A stretch of 64,000 bases of DNA from the NCBI GenBank assembly GCA_021904315.1, contig CM038912.1, positions 10,503,061-10,567,060 of the forward strand, read 5' to 3'. This DNA is from Sphagnum magellanicum. Lineage: Eukaryota > Streptophyta > Sphagnopsida > Sphagnales > Sphagnaceae. Shown here piece by piece: positions 26,602 through 38,788 of this stretch. Position numbers and translations under genes: made by a program. Position 1 is the first letter of the stretch, and each line of letters starts with the position of its first letter. The notes beneath the pieces are model-generated. The model ran no database searches. It was not told where the DNA came from and worked only from the letters and a program-made list of their open reading frames with translations.

Positions 26602-29049
26602 ATGAAACATTCGGATCAGGTGCGCCCCCCGACGACGAGTCAAGGAGACAATGATTTGGAGGCGCACATGCTGCAGAATTCCGATGAGCCGCCGGTCGCG
26701 GACGGAGCGCCGTTGCTGGAGAATCGGCCGCTTACGCCCCCGACGGACTCGTTGCTTTACGTATGCCTGGTGTTGAGCATAGTTTCGGCGTTGGGATCCG
26801 TGTTGTGCATGGTGGTGAACCTCGTGTCACTACTCCGGTCCTTCGACTCTCGCGGATTCGATTATCGCGTCAGTGTACGTTTTCCCCTGCCGGCTCTTTC
26901 CTTGTTTGATTTTAGGGTTATTGTTAAGCCCTTCTGAATTTCCAATCCAACCTGAATGATTGATCAAATGGCAATCCTTCTGCCTGGAATGCTTGTTGCA
27001 CGTCACCTCGAGTTCCTTTGTTTCCAACTTTGTATTAGTTTTGCCAGGTATCATTCTTGCTTTTTTGTTGGTGCACTTGGGCGAACTTTGTAAACCAGAC
27101 TCCAAAGAGAAGACTTCTCTGGGACTTGTTTCTCCCTCACACTCAGTCAAGGATAATGAATGCATTCAGTGAACATGTGAACATTTGTCAACTTATTTTC
27201 CTGCATACTTGTTGCATGGTTGCACGAATTCCAGCTGAGAAGAGACGGGACCACTGTTCTTGCCCATTTGGCAGTTTGAGTTCTTGATTGTTGAATTCAG
27301 AAATCTAATGTTTGTACTGCTCCTTGCATTGTTTATTGAAGTACTTGTATGGCCCTTGCCTCTATCAGGCTGCAAATTGTACAAGGCTAATGTATCGGAG
27401 TATGATTGTAGAAAAAGAATTGTGTGGGTTCCATTTGAGAATTATGATGCAATGGATACAGTGATGGCATTGTTGACACAGTTTCGGTTTGGAATTTTTT
27501 TGTTCAGCCATTTGTCTTGATCTTGCGCTGCTATGCTGTTGCCATTGCCTTCTTTGTTGCTCTTGCTGAGACCGAGTGGGAGGTCATATTCAGGCTCTGG
27601 CAGGTGCATTTTTTCCTCTCAACTCATTTCTGGTCATGGATTAGTTTGTATCTGGTGCAAGCTCCTGTTGGAGTTGAAACAGCAATTGCAGGCATGAAAT
27701 TGCAGAAGAACCTGAGAGTGGGTCCTTTGTCTTAATTTTGGGAGGAATTTTAGCCCTGTTCTAGAATTGGATCAGCTTGGTGAGAATCCTAGACAAATGA
27801 TAAGAACATCTAGGGCATTTTTTGTGCCAGCCAGTAAACAGGTTATCAGATGATGTTTTATTGCTGAGTCACCTGGTTGAAAAGTATTCCAACAGGGGTG
27901 TTAATGCTTATAATGGCATTATATTCTTGACATCTGTACCCCCACCTCTCATGCAGCATCCACCACAAGATGCTCTTGTACTCCCATCTTAGAGTGGAGT
28001 GGTGTTTACTGGGCTGTGGATCAAGTCTGGTGATTTGACAGTGACTTTCTGCAGGTGCTGGAATATTGGGTTGGGCGAGGGATGTTTCAGATATTGTAAG
28101 TGATAACTGTAATGTCAATCTCTCAATTAAAACATTGATTGCATTGTGTCCTGACCACGGGTTTCCAAACTATTCTCTTGCATCAGTGCTGACAGGGTGA
28201 CCCCAGTTTTTATTGAATTGAGGCAAATCCCCTATGAATTCTAGGGAGCTGGCTCTTGAAGGGAACTGATTGTTACAACCTTGTCAACAGCATGATGATA
28301 TAGTGTGGTGTATGTGATATGTTGTTATGACAGTGTTGCAACATTGACGAAGGTGCTGGCACGAGCAAGTGGAGAGACTCCCGCAGAGAGTGTTCTACAT
28401 GAAGTAGCCAGCTGGTGGCTTCTGATTTGTGGCATAGTATACACTGCTGCTGTAAGTTAGCCTTTGTGAATCTGTTCAGACATTGTAGATGAAAGTGACT
28501 TATTTGTGACATTTGTATCAATCCTTCATTTCCAAGGCCCTCCTGTTTCTTTGAGTAGCACTACATTTTTGACACCCACAACCTGGAACAGTTGTTGTGT
28601 ATTGTGACTGCCTGATGTTTTGGTATCTGTCTTCTCATGGTGTTGTATGCAGGGATTACTATGCATCGGGCGAATAAAGCGCAGTCATTTGAGAGAGGCG
28701 AACAGGCACCAACAAGCTATTAAAGACCTTGAGGTATACTCCCTTGTTCAGAACTGTATTGTTGAAGGAATGATATCAACCTCAAGAAAGCTTATCTGGA
28801 ATTGTTTGATTGTGGCAAAGAGTATCAATCCTGTGACCATTACAATTTATGACTCCAATCTTGAACCTGTTATCTGAAGGCTAGGATTTAATGCCATGAC
28901 TAGTCCAGATGATTTAACTGTAGATGGAGTGTTCTTGACATTTGTGCATTGTGCCCAGAACTAAGTTGGCACTGCTGTATACTTTTGGCTCTCAACAGGA
29001 AGTCCACAGACGAAGAGCAGAACTGGAGGCACAGCTAGGGCATAGCTAA
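26602..29049 (+). CDS. Four-helix membrane protein, COPI-associated/TVP15-like
   Basis: Six exons (26602-26874, 27508-27603, 28055-28095, 28334-28451, 28653-28733, 28999-29049) join in phase to about 219 residues with stop TAA. The N-terminal 48 residues are polar and cytosolic in character. Four hydrophobic helices follow: LLYVCLVLSIVSALGSVLCM, LILRCYAVAIAFFVALAE, a segment around VGRGMFQILFVATLTKVL, and WWLLICGIVYTAAGLLCIG. A basic, glutamate-rich tail ends the protein (IKDLEEVHRRRAELEAQLGH, coiled-coil-like). The order RCYAV, AETEW, EYWVGRG is the pattern of the COPI-associated/Tvp15 Golgi membrane family and of uncharacterised plant homologues. The molecular function is unknown; a Golgi/endomembrane location is inferred from the family. 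The donor after exon 1 could alternatively be six bases earlier, removing Val-Ser. Confidence 0.78.
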
Positions 29050-31071
29050 GGAAGCCAATGAAACCATTAAGGTGGTCAGAGAAATTTAGTCCACAGACTG
29101 AAATGAACCACCTTTGCAGAAAACCATTGTCAGCACCATATACAGTGTAGGGCAAACAGAGGAGGATGCTTTTGCATGGTGCATATGATGATGTGCACAT
29201 GCTTTTGTACAGGATGCACTCTGCATTTCTTGGTGTCCTGGGTTGTGTGATGGTTAGAAAATTTTGGGTTGCAAGATTAAGCACCATCGGGAGTTTGTTC
29301 AAAATGGAGGTTTAAAAAGGCACATCCTGGAAATAATGTAGAGCAACCTTGAGGTATTTCATGTCAGTGATTCACAAACTGGAGAGTTCTAGACTAAACT
29401 TTGTTTTTGGCATTTCACAGCAGGTCTTTGACCCCCGTGCTATGTTGGGTGATCTACTGAATGCTTAATTTGAGCACATTGTTTGGAATTTCTGGAAGGT
29501 GGGGTGATTTTTAGAATTTAAATTTGAGTTCAGATGTTTGAGAAGATCTAGCTTGAACAAGATAGGACAAGCTAAAGCCTTACTGTTGTAAGATTCCTCA
29601 ATTTCAATAAATTCACTCTTGGAAATGGTGTACTTCTTTGGACACATATGAGCAAATCTTAACCTTGAAATCTTTGTTCCCATCAGTTTATTCTTCTAGT
29701 TGTCAACTTCTTACATGATTGTAGATGTTCTGACCCTTTTTAACCTGATTGTAAGCAACATCTACTGTCACCTTTTCATCTGACACAGTGTCCTGTCTAT
29801 AACATGGCTTGTCAGTTGATCTGTGCTGTAGAGCATACTGTGATTTTTTGTTTTTGCAGTTTGGGGGAATTTGACTGGTGATTATTGAAGGAACATGAAG
29901 AGTCTGACTGCCTTCAAGAGAGCCTCTCTGGCCACTTGTGAACTGTCCCCAAGCAGCTTTTGATGGCTACATCAGACTGTCAGTCACCAGAATCTCTTAA
30001 CTCATTCTTTCATTCAATGTAGCTGCTGTCCTCTCTCAGTTGCTATTAAATGTAATCCCTGGAAACTCATTGTTTATAATACATATTTCATCTCTTTCCT
30101 TTTAAGATGGAGCAAAATGAATGTAGGCAAAACTCTCTAATTCACCACTCTACCAGAGGGTAGCTAGAACTCTCTTTATAGTTCAACAAACAGAGAATCG
30201 TCTATCTTAAATGCCAGTCAGTTCTACTTCTGACAACATTATCTGGAGAGAATTCCATTTGATGGAACCTAATCCAGTGTCCAACTGAGATAACACAGGT
30301 TGTGTGACCATCAGACAATGAAGCTACTTACTTTCTGAAGAGGTACCAGAAGCTGTACACCTCAAGAAAATGGTGCATAGTGCAATCTACAGCAATTAAG
30401 GTAGGATTCCTCTACCTATGTTGGGGAGGATAAAGTTCCAATGACTTTGGTTCAGCAGATGTGGACTGCATCACGTCCAAAGACAAGTGATTAACTGTCA
30501 TCATTTCATCAAATGTTGGAATCTGTCATCAGATTGATCATAAAATTGTCTGGAGAGCCACTTAGAAGGCAACCCAATTTGAGCATGGTGGGTATAGAAA
30601 CTAGGCTGCAAGAAGTAGAATTGGAAATGCAATTACAGAATGCAGAGCAAAATTGGATGGGAGAGAGAGAGTTGGGCAGATGTGGTGAGTCACATTGTCC
30701 AAGTCTACTTCTAGCAGATGTCTGCACGATGAAATTCCTCTCTTTTCTCTCTTTCTTGCCCTCAAACTAGTTACCAAATGCGAGTCATAATTTCTCAAGC
30801 CTTTCTGTCTCTAAATTGAGTGGCTGCCTCAAACTTGCCTCTCCTGCAGCTACTCCAGAATTCACAAACATTCCTCTGCTACACTGAGTACAACTCACCA
30901 GAAAAGAAATGCTGGGTCACAGTTCTCTTGAGTCCGCATTGAAGTCCTCATCTGTTTTGGTGTCTTTCTACTCTTAGTCCCCTCTTGGCAACCAGTGTTC
31001 AGTTTGTGAAAGATTGCACCGATTTGATGTTTCTTACACTTCAATCTCTGTTGCAAACAAGCAAGGTGATG
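29050..31071. other. Intergenic, no gene recognised
   Basis: Two genes converge here (the TVP15-like gene on plus, GATA on minus). The flanks should hold both 3' UTRs. The open frames are short, with no domain or conserved exon found. Confidence 0.55.
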
Positions 31072-32523
31072 CTAAGCTGGTGACGCCCCCATCAGTTCTC
31101 TTTGCCTCCGCATTTCCAGAATTTTCTTGTGGGAATTGGAGTGCTTGTGGGCAATGTAAGCAGGGCTAGAAGCAGGCCTATACTCTGGCAGAAGTCTGCC
31201 GGATTTGTAGCGCACCCCGCAAGCGTTGCACAGAGTTTTGGGTCCCATGGGTCCTATTCTCCACTGCGGTGTTTTCTGAGTCTGGCAGTGCTGGCATTGT
31301 AGTACTTCTCCTCCTCCTTGCTGGGATGCAGATAATTTCCTGGTTTGCTTTGCTCTTTGGGAGTAGAACGATTGCCATTCCTCCCCTTCCTCTACCGTGT
31401 CTTGTTGTGCACTGCATTGAGACGTTGCTGCCGAGATTCTAGCACTGGTACCACATGAGGTGGTTGTAGTAGAGGACAGAATGCCTGACACCCAAATCTT
31501 TCCTCCATTCCGTGAGCGTTTGCTTCTAGCGCGTGCAGGCACACAGAAATCCAGGCTATGAAGCTCATTGCCTGTCAGCTCCGATGATGTGGCACTGGTC
31601 TGCTGGTCCAGCACAGACAAGGGACTCGCAGCCGCCTTGTCGTACCCTGGGCCGCGCTGCTTCGTGGTGAATAAGGCCGAGATCTCGCTCTCCCTTTCCT
31701 CAATCGAGATGACACTACTACAATCGTTCGACCATGTCCTCCTGCAGGAAGAATCATCGCTTACCGTGAATGAATCCTCCAGAAATAGCCTCGATGCCCA
31801 CTCCAGTTCCTCGAGCTCCTCGATATACTGCAGCCAGCCTCACAAGAAGAGCACAATGTGAGAGAGCACGACAGCTATGAGTAACTCGAGTACAATGGCT
31901 GGACACTTCAGTACACAGTAGCAATGCAGGTGAATGCTTTGCACAGTCCTCTTGTATTGTCTCGAGAAAGCAATATAAGCCCCATATTGCAGATCCACGT
32001 TCTACAAACCGACGACATCATGCAAGGTGTCCAGATGATGGAGGAGTTGATGGTGACTTACTGGGACGCAGAGGTCCGATTCTTCGATTGATGCTGCAGC
32101 TGCTGTGCCTTCTTCTAACTGCGGTAATTCAGTGTGTAGATGCTCCAGCTCTGTACTTCCTTTCTCCACAGAAGAAGAAGAAGAAGAACAAGCTAGTGCT
32201 GCTGCCTGCAGGCAACCAATTGTCTCGACTTTTGTAACTGATGGAACAACTGCTGTGAAACTTGAGGCAGCTGCTAGCTGCAGCTGGTGATCTGCTGCAG
32301 CTTCTTCACCTATCGGCCCCGCTATGTCTTCATTGGAGAAATCCAGCAAGTCGTCAATCGGAAAATTTACTGCGTCGAAAGGCTGCTGGCTCGGACCAGC
32401 TGCGCCATCTGCAGAAACCACCACCAAAGGCTTTTGTTGTTTCTTGAGTGAGCACTGATGATCAAGTCCCACAAGCTGCTGCCCTGCAAGAGGTAGTCGG
32501 ATCAGAGCCGAGTGATGATCCAT
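31072..32523 (-). CDS. GATA-type zinc-finger transcription factor (plant class I/A)
   Basis: Two minus-strand exons, 32523-32062 and 31827-31072, joined in phase 0, encode about 405 residues. Near the C-terminus is one plant-type GATA finger: CQHC, 18 residues, CNAC, with QTQKTPQWR and [18 protein letters not shown], followed by [11 protein letters not shown] and [16 protein letters not shown], as in Arabidopsis subfamily I GATA factors. The N-terminal half is acidic and low in complexity, with a [14 protein letters not shown] motif typical of the activation region of this subfamily. The exon junction yields [19 protein letters not shown], matching the conserved LxVPxxxLxELEWLSxF motif. It should bind WGATAR sites; light or circadian roles are known for relatives but nothing here shows it. 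The ATG of MDHHSALIR was chosen as the start. Confidence 0.92.
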
Positions 32524-34202
32524 TTTCCAAACAACAACTCGAATGCTACTTTTATGTGGAGAAATTGTTACGGATTTTCCACGAGCTCCAAGAAACCAAA
32601 ACTTCCAACGAAGGAAGGAAGGAAGGAAGGAAGAAGGTGTGTGCTCACGGCCCGTGGTCGCGACTATTTTGTCGGGAGAGAGAGGCGCGCCGCGCAGCTT
32701 CACAACGCGAGAGGAGGTTCTCAGAGCTACAAGAGCTTCAGAGGTAGTATAAATGTACGTATCACTAATAAGTACTGTATGTATCAATTGTCCGTATGGT
32801 CGTATAATTGTACGTATAAAGTGAAGAGATCTCAGAGACCAAAAGAACTAAAAAGAAAAAGAAAAAGAAAAAAGAGAGATAAGTTAGGACTTCTAAGTTA
32901 GTGTCTCTTTCACAAATTTTTCTTCCACTTTTTCCTGCAGTCTACTATTTTTATTTTTATTTTTTCCTTTATTTTTTTCTATTTCCTCTAATTTCTTCCT
33001 TCTTCAACTTTTTTTTTCCTAACTTCAAAATTTTTGTTCACAATAAATTTTCTTTTTTTTAAATTACATTTTGGTGACAAATTCACATTTTTAGCACAAG
33101 GTTTTTTTAAAGAATAAATTTGTAACAAATTGACATTTCCAACATAAGATCAGATTCTGATGAGTGTCCTTTTCAATGAAAATTCCTTCACTTTAATTTA
33201 TTGTGTTTATCTCTCAATTCTTTTTCTAATATCTTGTGTTTTTATAAGATGTGACTTTAGTAATATAAACAAGGTGATTTTTTTGGTGATGAGTTTTCAC
33301 TATTTTTTAAAGAAAAATTTGAGAAAAAATTCCAATGTTTCTTCCAAAAGCATGTGTGCTTTTTCAGCAAAGAATCTTCACTTTCATGAAATCCAAAATT
33401 GAAAAAAAAAAAGTAAAAAAGTATATATATAATTGTTTGACATTAATTCATCATGTGGCATCCATTTTACATTGAAACATATAAAACCACTCCTTACAAA
33501 AATTCTCACATATTGAAAATTAAAAAGGCCCCTTATTTTGGGAATCCCCCTATGGCCCTATATACACACCTCTCCCCCCACCTGCCCCCAAACACCAAAT
33601 TGGTGTGAAACTTGCTAGTGTGCACTCGGCTGCTTGTGAGAAAACTGCTTGCACTTGGCTTTTCCTCTTATGATTATTATTATTATTATTATCACTTCCA
33701 TTTCCTAATTTCACCCTCCTGAGTTACCTACTTTATTGGACCTATATAATTTTAGCCTTCCAAGTTACATGATTGTTCTGGGTGCATTGAAGTCCATCAT
33801 TGTATTGCACCTAAGCTTTCTGTTTGTTGCCTTCTTGTTGTTGTTGGAACTTGTTGGGAACTCAGTGGTTATGTGATGTATGTAAGTACCTATGTAGGTA
33901 TTTATGGTGGGTATGTTTGGACATGCCTACATCCCAAGTTCCAACCTATTATTTTGGAAAGGTAGTTCATGTAAAGTTGGGTGCCAGAAGAATCTGCCAT
34001 AGCCTCTCTAACATGTATATAATTGTAATAGTGTGGCATGGAGAATCTGCAATTGCATTGCTGTATACAATAAGTTCTCCAACGTGGGAGTTCACAGTTG
34101 TACCAGAGCCAATTGTGGCTTTCTATAGTTAGAGAGGCAGGCAGGCTATTTGCCACTTGCCTAAAACACAACTAAGCAGGCAGGCTTTCAGTTTCAAAGG
34201 AA

Positions 34203-34229
34203 AGGGGAGGGGAGGGGAGGGGAGGGGAG
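34203..34229 (+). repeat. GGGGA tandem run, G-quadruplex-like
   Basis: Five successive GGGGA units satisfy the simple four-G-run quadruplex pattern on the plus strand. No gene is adjacent, so any role is unknown. Confidence 0.75.
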
Positions 34230-34659
34230 AGAAGAGCTCTTGAGAAGGGAGAGTGCTAATGGGAGCCAGAGTGAATCAGCACTCACTAGTGCAACATTAA
34301 GGATGGATGTTATGTAAACAGAGGATAAACTTTTTCATTGTATTCTAGTTCCATTGTTAACCACAGTGGTTACCTATATATACAAAACCATCGGAGGCAT
34401 GTATCTACATACCTAGTAGTCACCTAGTGTCTTACTTTTTTACCAACCTATGTAGCGTCTACTTACATTCACTACCTACTTACCTTATACTACTTGGCCT
34501 CTTTCATAAGAGTTACCAATGTTGGGCAGGGTGCACAATGTTGGGCAGGTTAGAACTGTTGGTGGTTTCAGTAGTTCCAATGAGTCAAAAACCAAACTGG
34601 AATCTACTATATAAATTCACTTGTTCTGTCTGTCTGTCCGACGACAATTCTGCACAGAC

Positions 34660-34825
34660 ACGGCCTTTTCTATGGAAGAACCCGCAGGTGGTGGAGAGAC
34701 ACACGCTGGCAGAACCGGCCTTTTCTATGGCAGAACCCGCAGGTGGCGTCTGTCCGTCTGTCGAGGTCCTGAAACCTAGATCCCAACTGTCCGTCTGTCG
34801 AGGTCCTGAAACCCAGATCCCAACT
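34660..34825. repeat. Two short direct duplications
   Basis: A segment containing CGGCCTTTTCTATGG and GAACCCGCAGGTGG occurs twice, starting near 34662 and 34716. Immediately after, a segment with CTGTCCGTCTGTCGAGGTCC occurs twice, near 34748 and 34787. Copies differ at only a few bases. Confidence 0.85.
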
Positions 34826-34852
34826 AATATCTTAATTCACTTATCGGCGAAT

Positions 34853-35210
34853 TTTTTGTTTTGGGGACCTATTGGAACCTATTCTGAAAAAATGGCGATT
34901 TCTTCTTCTTTTTTTGGCCCTGAAAATGTGGTCACTTTGTCACTTTTTTTTCCACAAAAATCATTTGTATGAGTCATACCTAATTTTTTGTCACAAAGTG
35001 GCAGAAAAATAAACCCAAAAAAAAACCGTATATTTTTGTTTTGGGGACCTATTGGAACCTATTCTGAAAAAATGGCGATTTCTTCTTCTTTTTTTGGCCC
35101 TGAAAATGTGGTCACTTTGTCACTTTTTTTTTCACAAAAATCATTTGTATGAGTCATACCTAATTTTTTGTCACAAAGTGGCAGAAAAATTCACCCCAAA
35201 AAAAAAAAAA

Positions 35211-35248
<38 letters not shown>
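34853..35248 (+). repeat. 180-bp tandem duplication ending in poly-A
   Basis: The unit starting TTTTGGGGACCTATTGG occurs at about 34858 and again 180 bp later. The first 150 bases of the two copies differ at about one position. The first copy ends with an A-rich stretch and the second with about 45 bases of nearly pure A. The A-tails suggest a retroposed sequence, but no polymerase III promoter boxes were identified. Confidence 0.88.
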
Positions 35249-35250
<2 letters not shown>

Positions 35251-35689
35251 ATTGTCTAATGAACCCACAAACACACCACTATGGATGGATGTTGCATGAA
35301 ATGGTTGTAAAAGTGAGGTAAATTTCATTCATTGGCCTCAAAAATGGGAAAACCGGGGTGGAGCGTATTCATGGGTGGCAAGGCACCCGGGTCACACTAG
35401 TCAGGTCTAAATTTTGGAACTGGAATTGGAACTGGGTTCTTTTTCTTTTTTTTAAAGAACAAAAATCAAACTAGAATAGGGTTTCCCCAGTTTTTTAAGA
35501 ACTGGAACCAGAACTTTTGACCAAAAACAAAGTTTTTTAAGAAAAAAAACAGGAGTATATATAATCAGGGACTAACCAGAAGTTAATCAGGAGTTAACCA
35601 TCAGTTTCGGTGTGGGTTACCTGGAACTGAAACAAAATGACCAGTAAAATTGGTAAAAAGTAAGGAGGAACCCTTCCATCTCAACAGCC

Positions 35690-35930
35690 ACTAAAGCTGG
35701 CTATGTCCGGTAACTGGTGAGTTTTGGCTGGTAACCGAGACTAGCCTGGATGATATCACACCTCGGGTAGGGTATTCCCCATAACCAGCTAGTTCTGGCT
35801 CATTACGTAGTCCAAGGTGGGTGGGTGGGTGGGTGCGACCTTGGTAACTCAATTGTTGTTCATCCACAACTGTGTCATACTGGGTTTTCCAATGGATGGT
35901 GCCATTGGTGGGGGGTTTACTGGGTAACAT
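35690..35930 (+). repeat. Interspersed repeat family A, diverged copy
   Basis: The right half (about 35845-35920) shares GTTCATCCACAACTG and CCAATGGATGGTG-like words with the 54.8-kb copy, in the same orientation. The left half carries GGTGG tandem runs and has diverged. Confidence 0.55.
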
Positions 35931-36142
35931 AATCTGGAGGCAAATTGGGAAGCAATTTTCTTCTTACATTCTGTAAACCTTTCTGTTGTTGGTTGTTCAA
36001 TAATTGAACTTCAGTATTATTGGATACAGCTTGGTAACTGTAGAATATAAAATATGACATACAGCTAGGCTTTACATGCTCCACAAAGAAAATGCCAAAA
36101 ATCCCTAGATTGCTCCAAAAGTAAGTTTCAAGAGAAGGAGGG

Positions 36143-36171
36143 GCCTGCTGCTGCTGCTGCTGCTGCTGCTG
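36143..36171. repeat. CTG trinucleotide run (about 9 units)
   Basis: An uninterrupted CTG run. In one minus-strand frame it would read as polyglutamine within a 101-codon open frame that starts MNSFHGAPPPP. No homology or exon chain supports that frame as a gene. Confidence 0.85.
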
Positions 36172-38788
36172 CCACTGACAAAATTTGCAAGGTGGGGGAG
36201 GGGCTCCATGGAAAGAGTTCATGTTTTGCTTTGCCAGGACTTTGACAACCTGGTGGAAAGAAAGAAAGAAAGGTGGGTAGTAGTAGATACATCACTTGAA
36301 GACTATCATCAGTTAGAATTCATTCATTGCTAGAATGAATACAGTCTTCATTCACAGTCATTCATTGTGAGCCTACGATTTCATCTAAGCCCCTAGACTT
36401 GCACTTTTTTGTTGCTTGAATTCACACTCTTTTTTCACTTGATCTTATTATGGTACCTTAACCTATTTCTCAATCCAGCAAATGCATTCTAGGATTAAAA
36501 TACAATCACACACTTTCTTGCACCAAACTTGTGCATTCCATTTTTTGGAAGGTCCCCCAAACAAGGTTCAATCCAAGCTTTTATCTAACTGCTGATAAGT
36601 GTTGTTCCTCTTAAGGGCTAAATAGTGTGGAAAAAAGTGTTCGCCAATACAAGTCAGCATTATCATATTGTCTTCCTATCAAGGTGTGAAATAAATAGTT
36701 GTCATTGTCACCATAATTGGGGGCATTCTTATAGGTGTAAGATCCCTCCCACCCTTAAGGAGTAGGTGTAAGAACCCTTCCTCTCCTATCTATATATGTT
36801 TTAGGTTCACCGATCACGTTTGTCTTGTGCTTTACCCAATGGGTTAAGTCCATGGGTGGGGGACATTCCCAAAACAATGGGCCTAGGAACAGGCCCTGGT
36901 AGAACCTGTTACCACCTGATGGAATTGCATCTTACCCTACTGGACTAGACACATTCCTACATGGAACAGGCCCTAACCCCTACTATAGTACATATATAGT
37001 ACATAGTACTGGGGCTGTTCCATAGTATATACTAGTGTGGCCTGTGTGCCGTTGGCCCAAGTGTTACCATGTCCTCAACTGATTTTTTTTCCTCCCAAAA
37101 CATGGTTTTTTGGAATTTATTTTGAATTTTCAGCTGCAGAAATCACTTTAAAATCATTATCTCCCCACATTCTGAACCCAAATCTTACCAAATAAATTTC
37201 ATCAAATCCTGCTCATCAAGATCTTTCCAACAACACCAAAGGCACATTCCAATTCCTCCGAAATTTTCAGCTACGATTTCATTTAATTTTCAGTGAAAAA
37301 ATCGTTCAATATTCAAGAACTCTTCCACCGCAAGTCCAAATGTCATGAAACCAAGCCCATGCACACCTCCTCATCAAGAGCTTTCCAAAGACACCAAGAA
37401 CACGGATCTCAAGCATCCTGGGTTTGTGGATCTCATAACTACAAAACAAAACAAAACAAACTACCTTCCTTCATAGATAGATATCCTCTGGAGATAACCA
37501 AAAGCCAGTTCCTGAAAATGGCTTTGGGTCCAGTTATACAAAAGGTCATAAACCAGATATATAACCTTGGAGTTTATATCTGTAGAAACCAGAGATATAC
37601 ATGCAAAAGACTGGTTCAAGCATCAGGTGTGGAATATCCAAGAGCACATACCCAACAACTTGTTGCTCACCATTGAGTTTCATGAAGGACATGGTTATTG
37701 TGCAGCCATGGTTCCAGCACTTCAAACAAGATTCTGGCTGCAATTCAACTTGCATTATCAGCGTTGGGCAGTTCCTTCTCTTTCAAAGAAAGAACTGGCA
37801 GATTAAGGATGAGGTACTTATATGAACCCTTGATCAACAGTTCTCCAACATCAAAGACCCAGTTTGGAGCCTTGACTGACAGTTCTCCAAAATCATAGTC
37901 AGTTTTGACCCTTAACCCGGGTTCTAGTATATCAAAGAACCACCAGTTCTTTCATGAAAACTGCAACAAGAGGTTTTTTGATTTCTAAAACCTTTTTTAA
38001 AACTGAAACTGAAGGTTCTTTGATTTCTAAAACTTTTATAAAAATTATTATTAAAAAAAATCCAGAACCAGAGATTACAATCAAAATCAAAGAGCTGCAC
38101 AACACTGGTAATATACAAGCCCTTGCAGCTTGCAAAAGGAATTTGGGTTGTGGGGTATTTCCATAAACATGGGAAATCTGCCTCTCATCTCATCAAAGAA
38201 AACCAATTTGTCTTTGAACAGCTCTTTAAAACAGACACTAGAACTTGTGGGTCATTCTTGGGTGACTGCTGATCAATGCAAAATCCTTGGCTATTTGGGA
38301 TCAAGCCACTTTGTTTTGGACAATGTTGCAATAGTAACACATGATCTGGTTCAGAGTGACTGCTGCCACTAGCAAATTCAACTCATTGGGAAGCATCCAA
38401 AGAATGTCAACACCTCATCCAATTTTTTGTAACCATAATCACTACCCTACTCAAGTTTCAGGTGAGAATGCAAAATCAAACCTTTACAATCTAGCTCAAA
38501 AAACTCTCATGTGTTTTGTTTCATGATCTCATTATCACAAGAGATGGACAACAATACTGCTGGAAAATTTTGCTAGTAATGTGTTGAGAACATTATGAAA
38601 TAATTCACTAGCTCTCTCTTGTGTGCTTTCTGTGTTCTGGATGATAACATATTAGCCTGACATGTGAGTGACCAACTTGATGCTTTGGCAATGGTTCAAG
38701 ATCACAAGAAAGGATTGCAGAGAAGTTTTTTCACTCGGAGAAAAACCACACCTGATCTATTGCAGAAGCTGTGAGGGAATTACTCTTG

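Larger units (their letters stand above)
32524..38788. other. Repeat-rich intergenic region, no gene recognised
   Basis: The GATA promoter and 5' UTR occupy the left end. Beyond that are simple repeats: GGAA at 32610-32637, ATT at 33673-33692, a GGGGA run at 34203-34229, poly-A at about 35198-35248 and CTG at 36143-36171. There are also small direct duplications near 34660-34825, a 180-bp tandem duplication, and a diverged member of repeat family A. Open frames on both strands show no domain. The right end should hold the SRF 3' UTR. Confidence 0.6.

Noticed and set aside
35917-36222. Minus-strand 101-codon frame starting MNSFHGAPPPP with polyglutamine
   Set aside because: The glutamine run is the CTG microsatellite, the 3' part runs into repeat family A, and no domain or partner exon was found.
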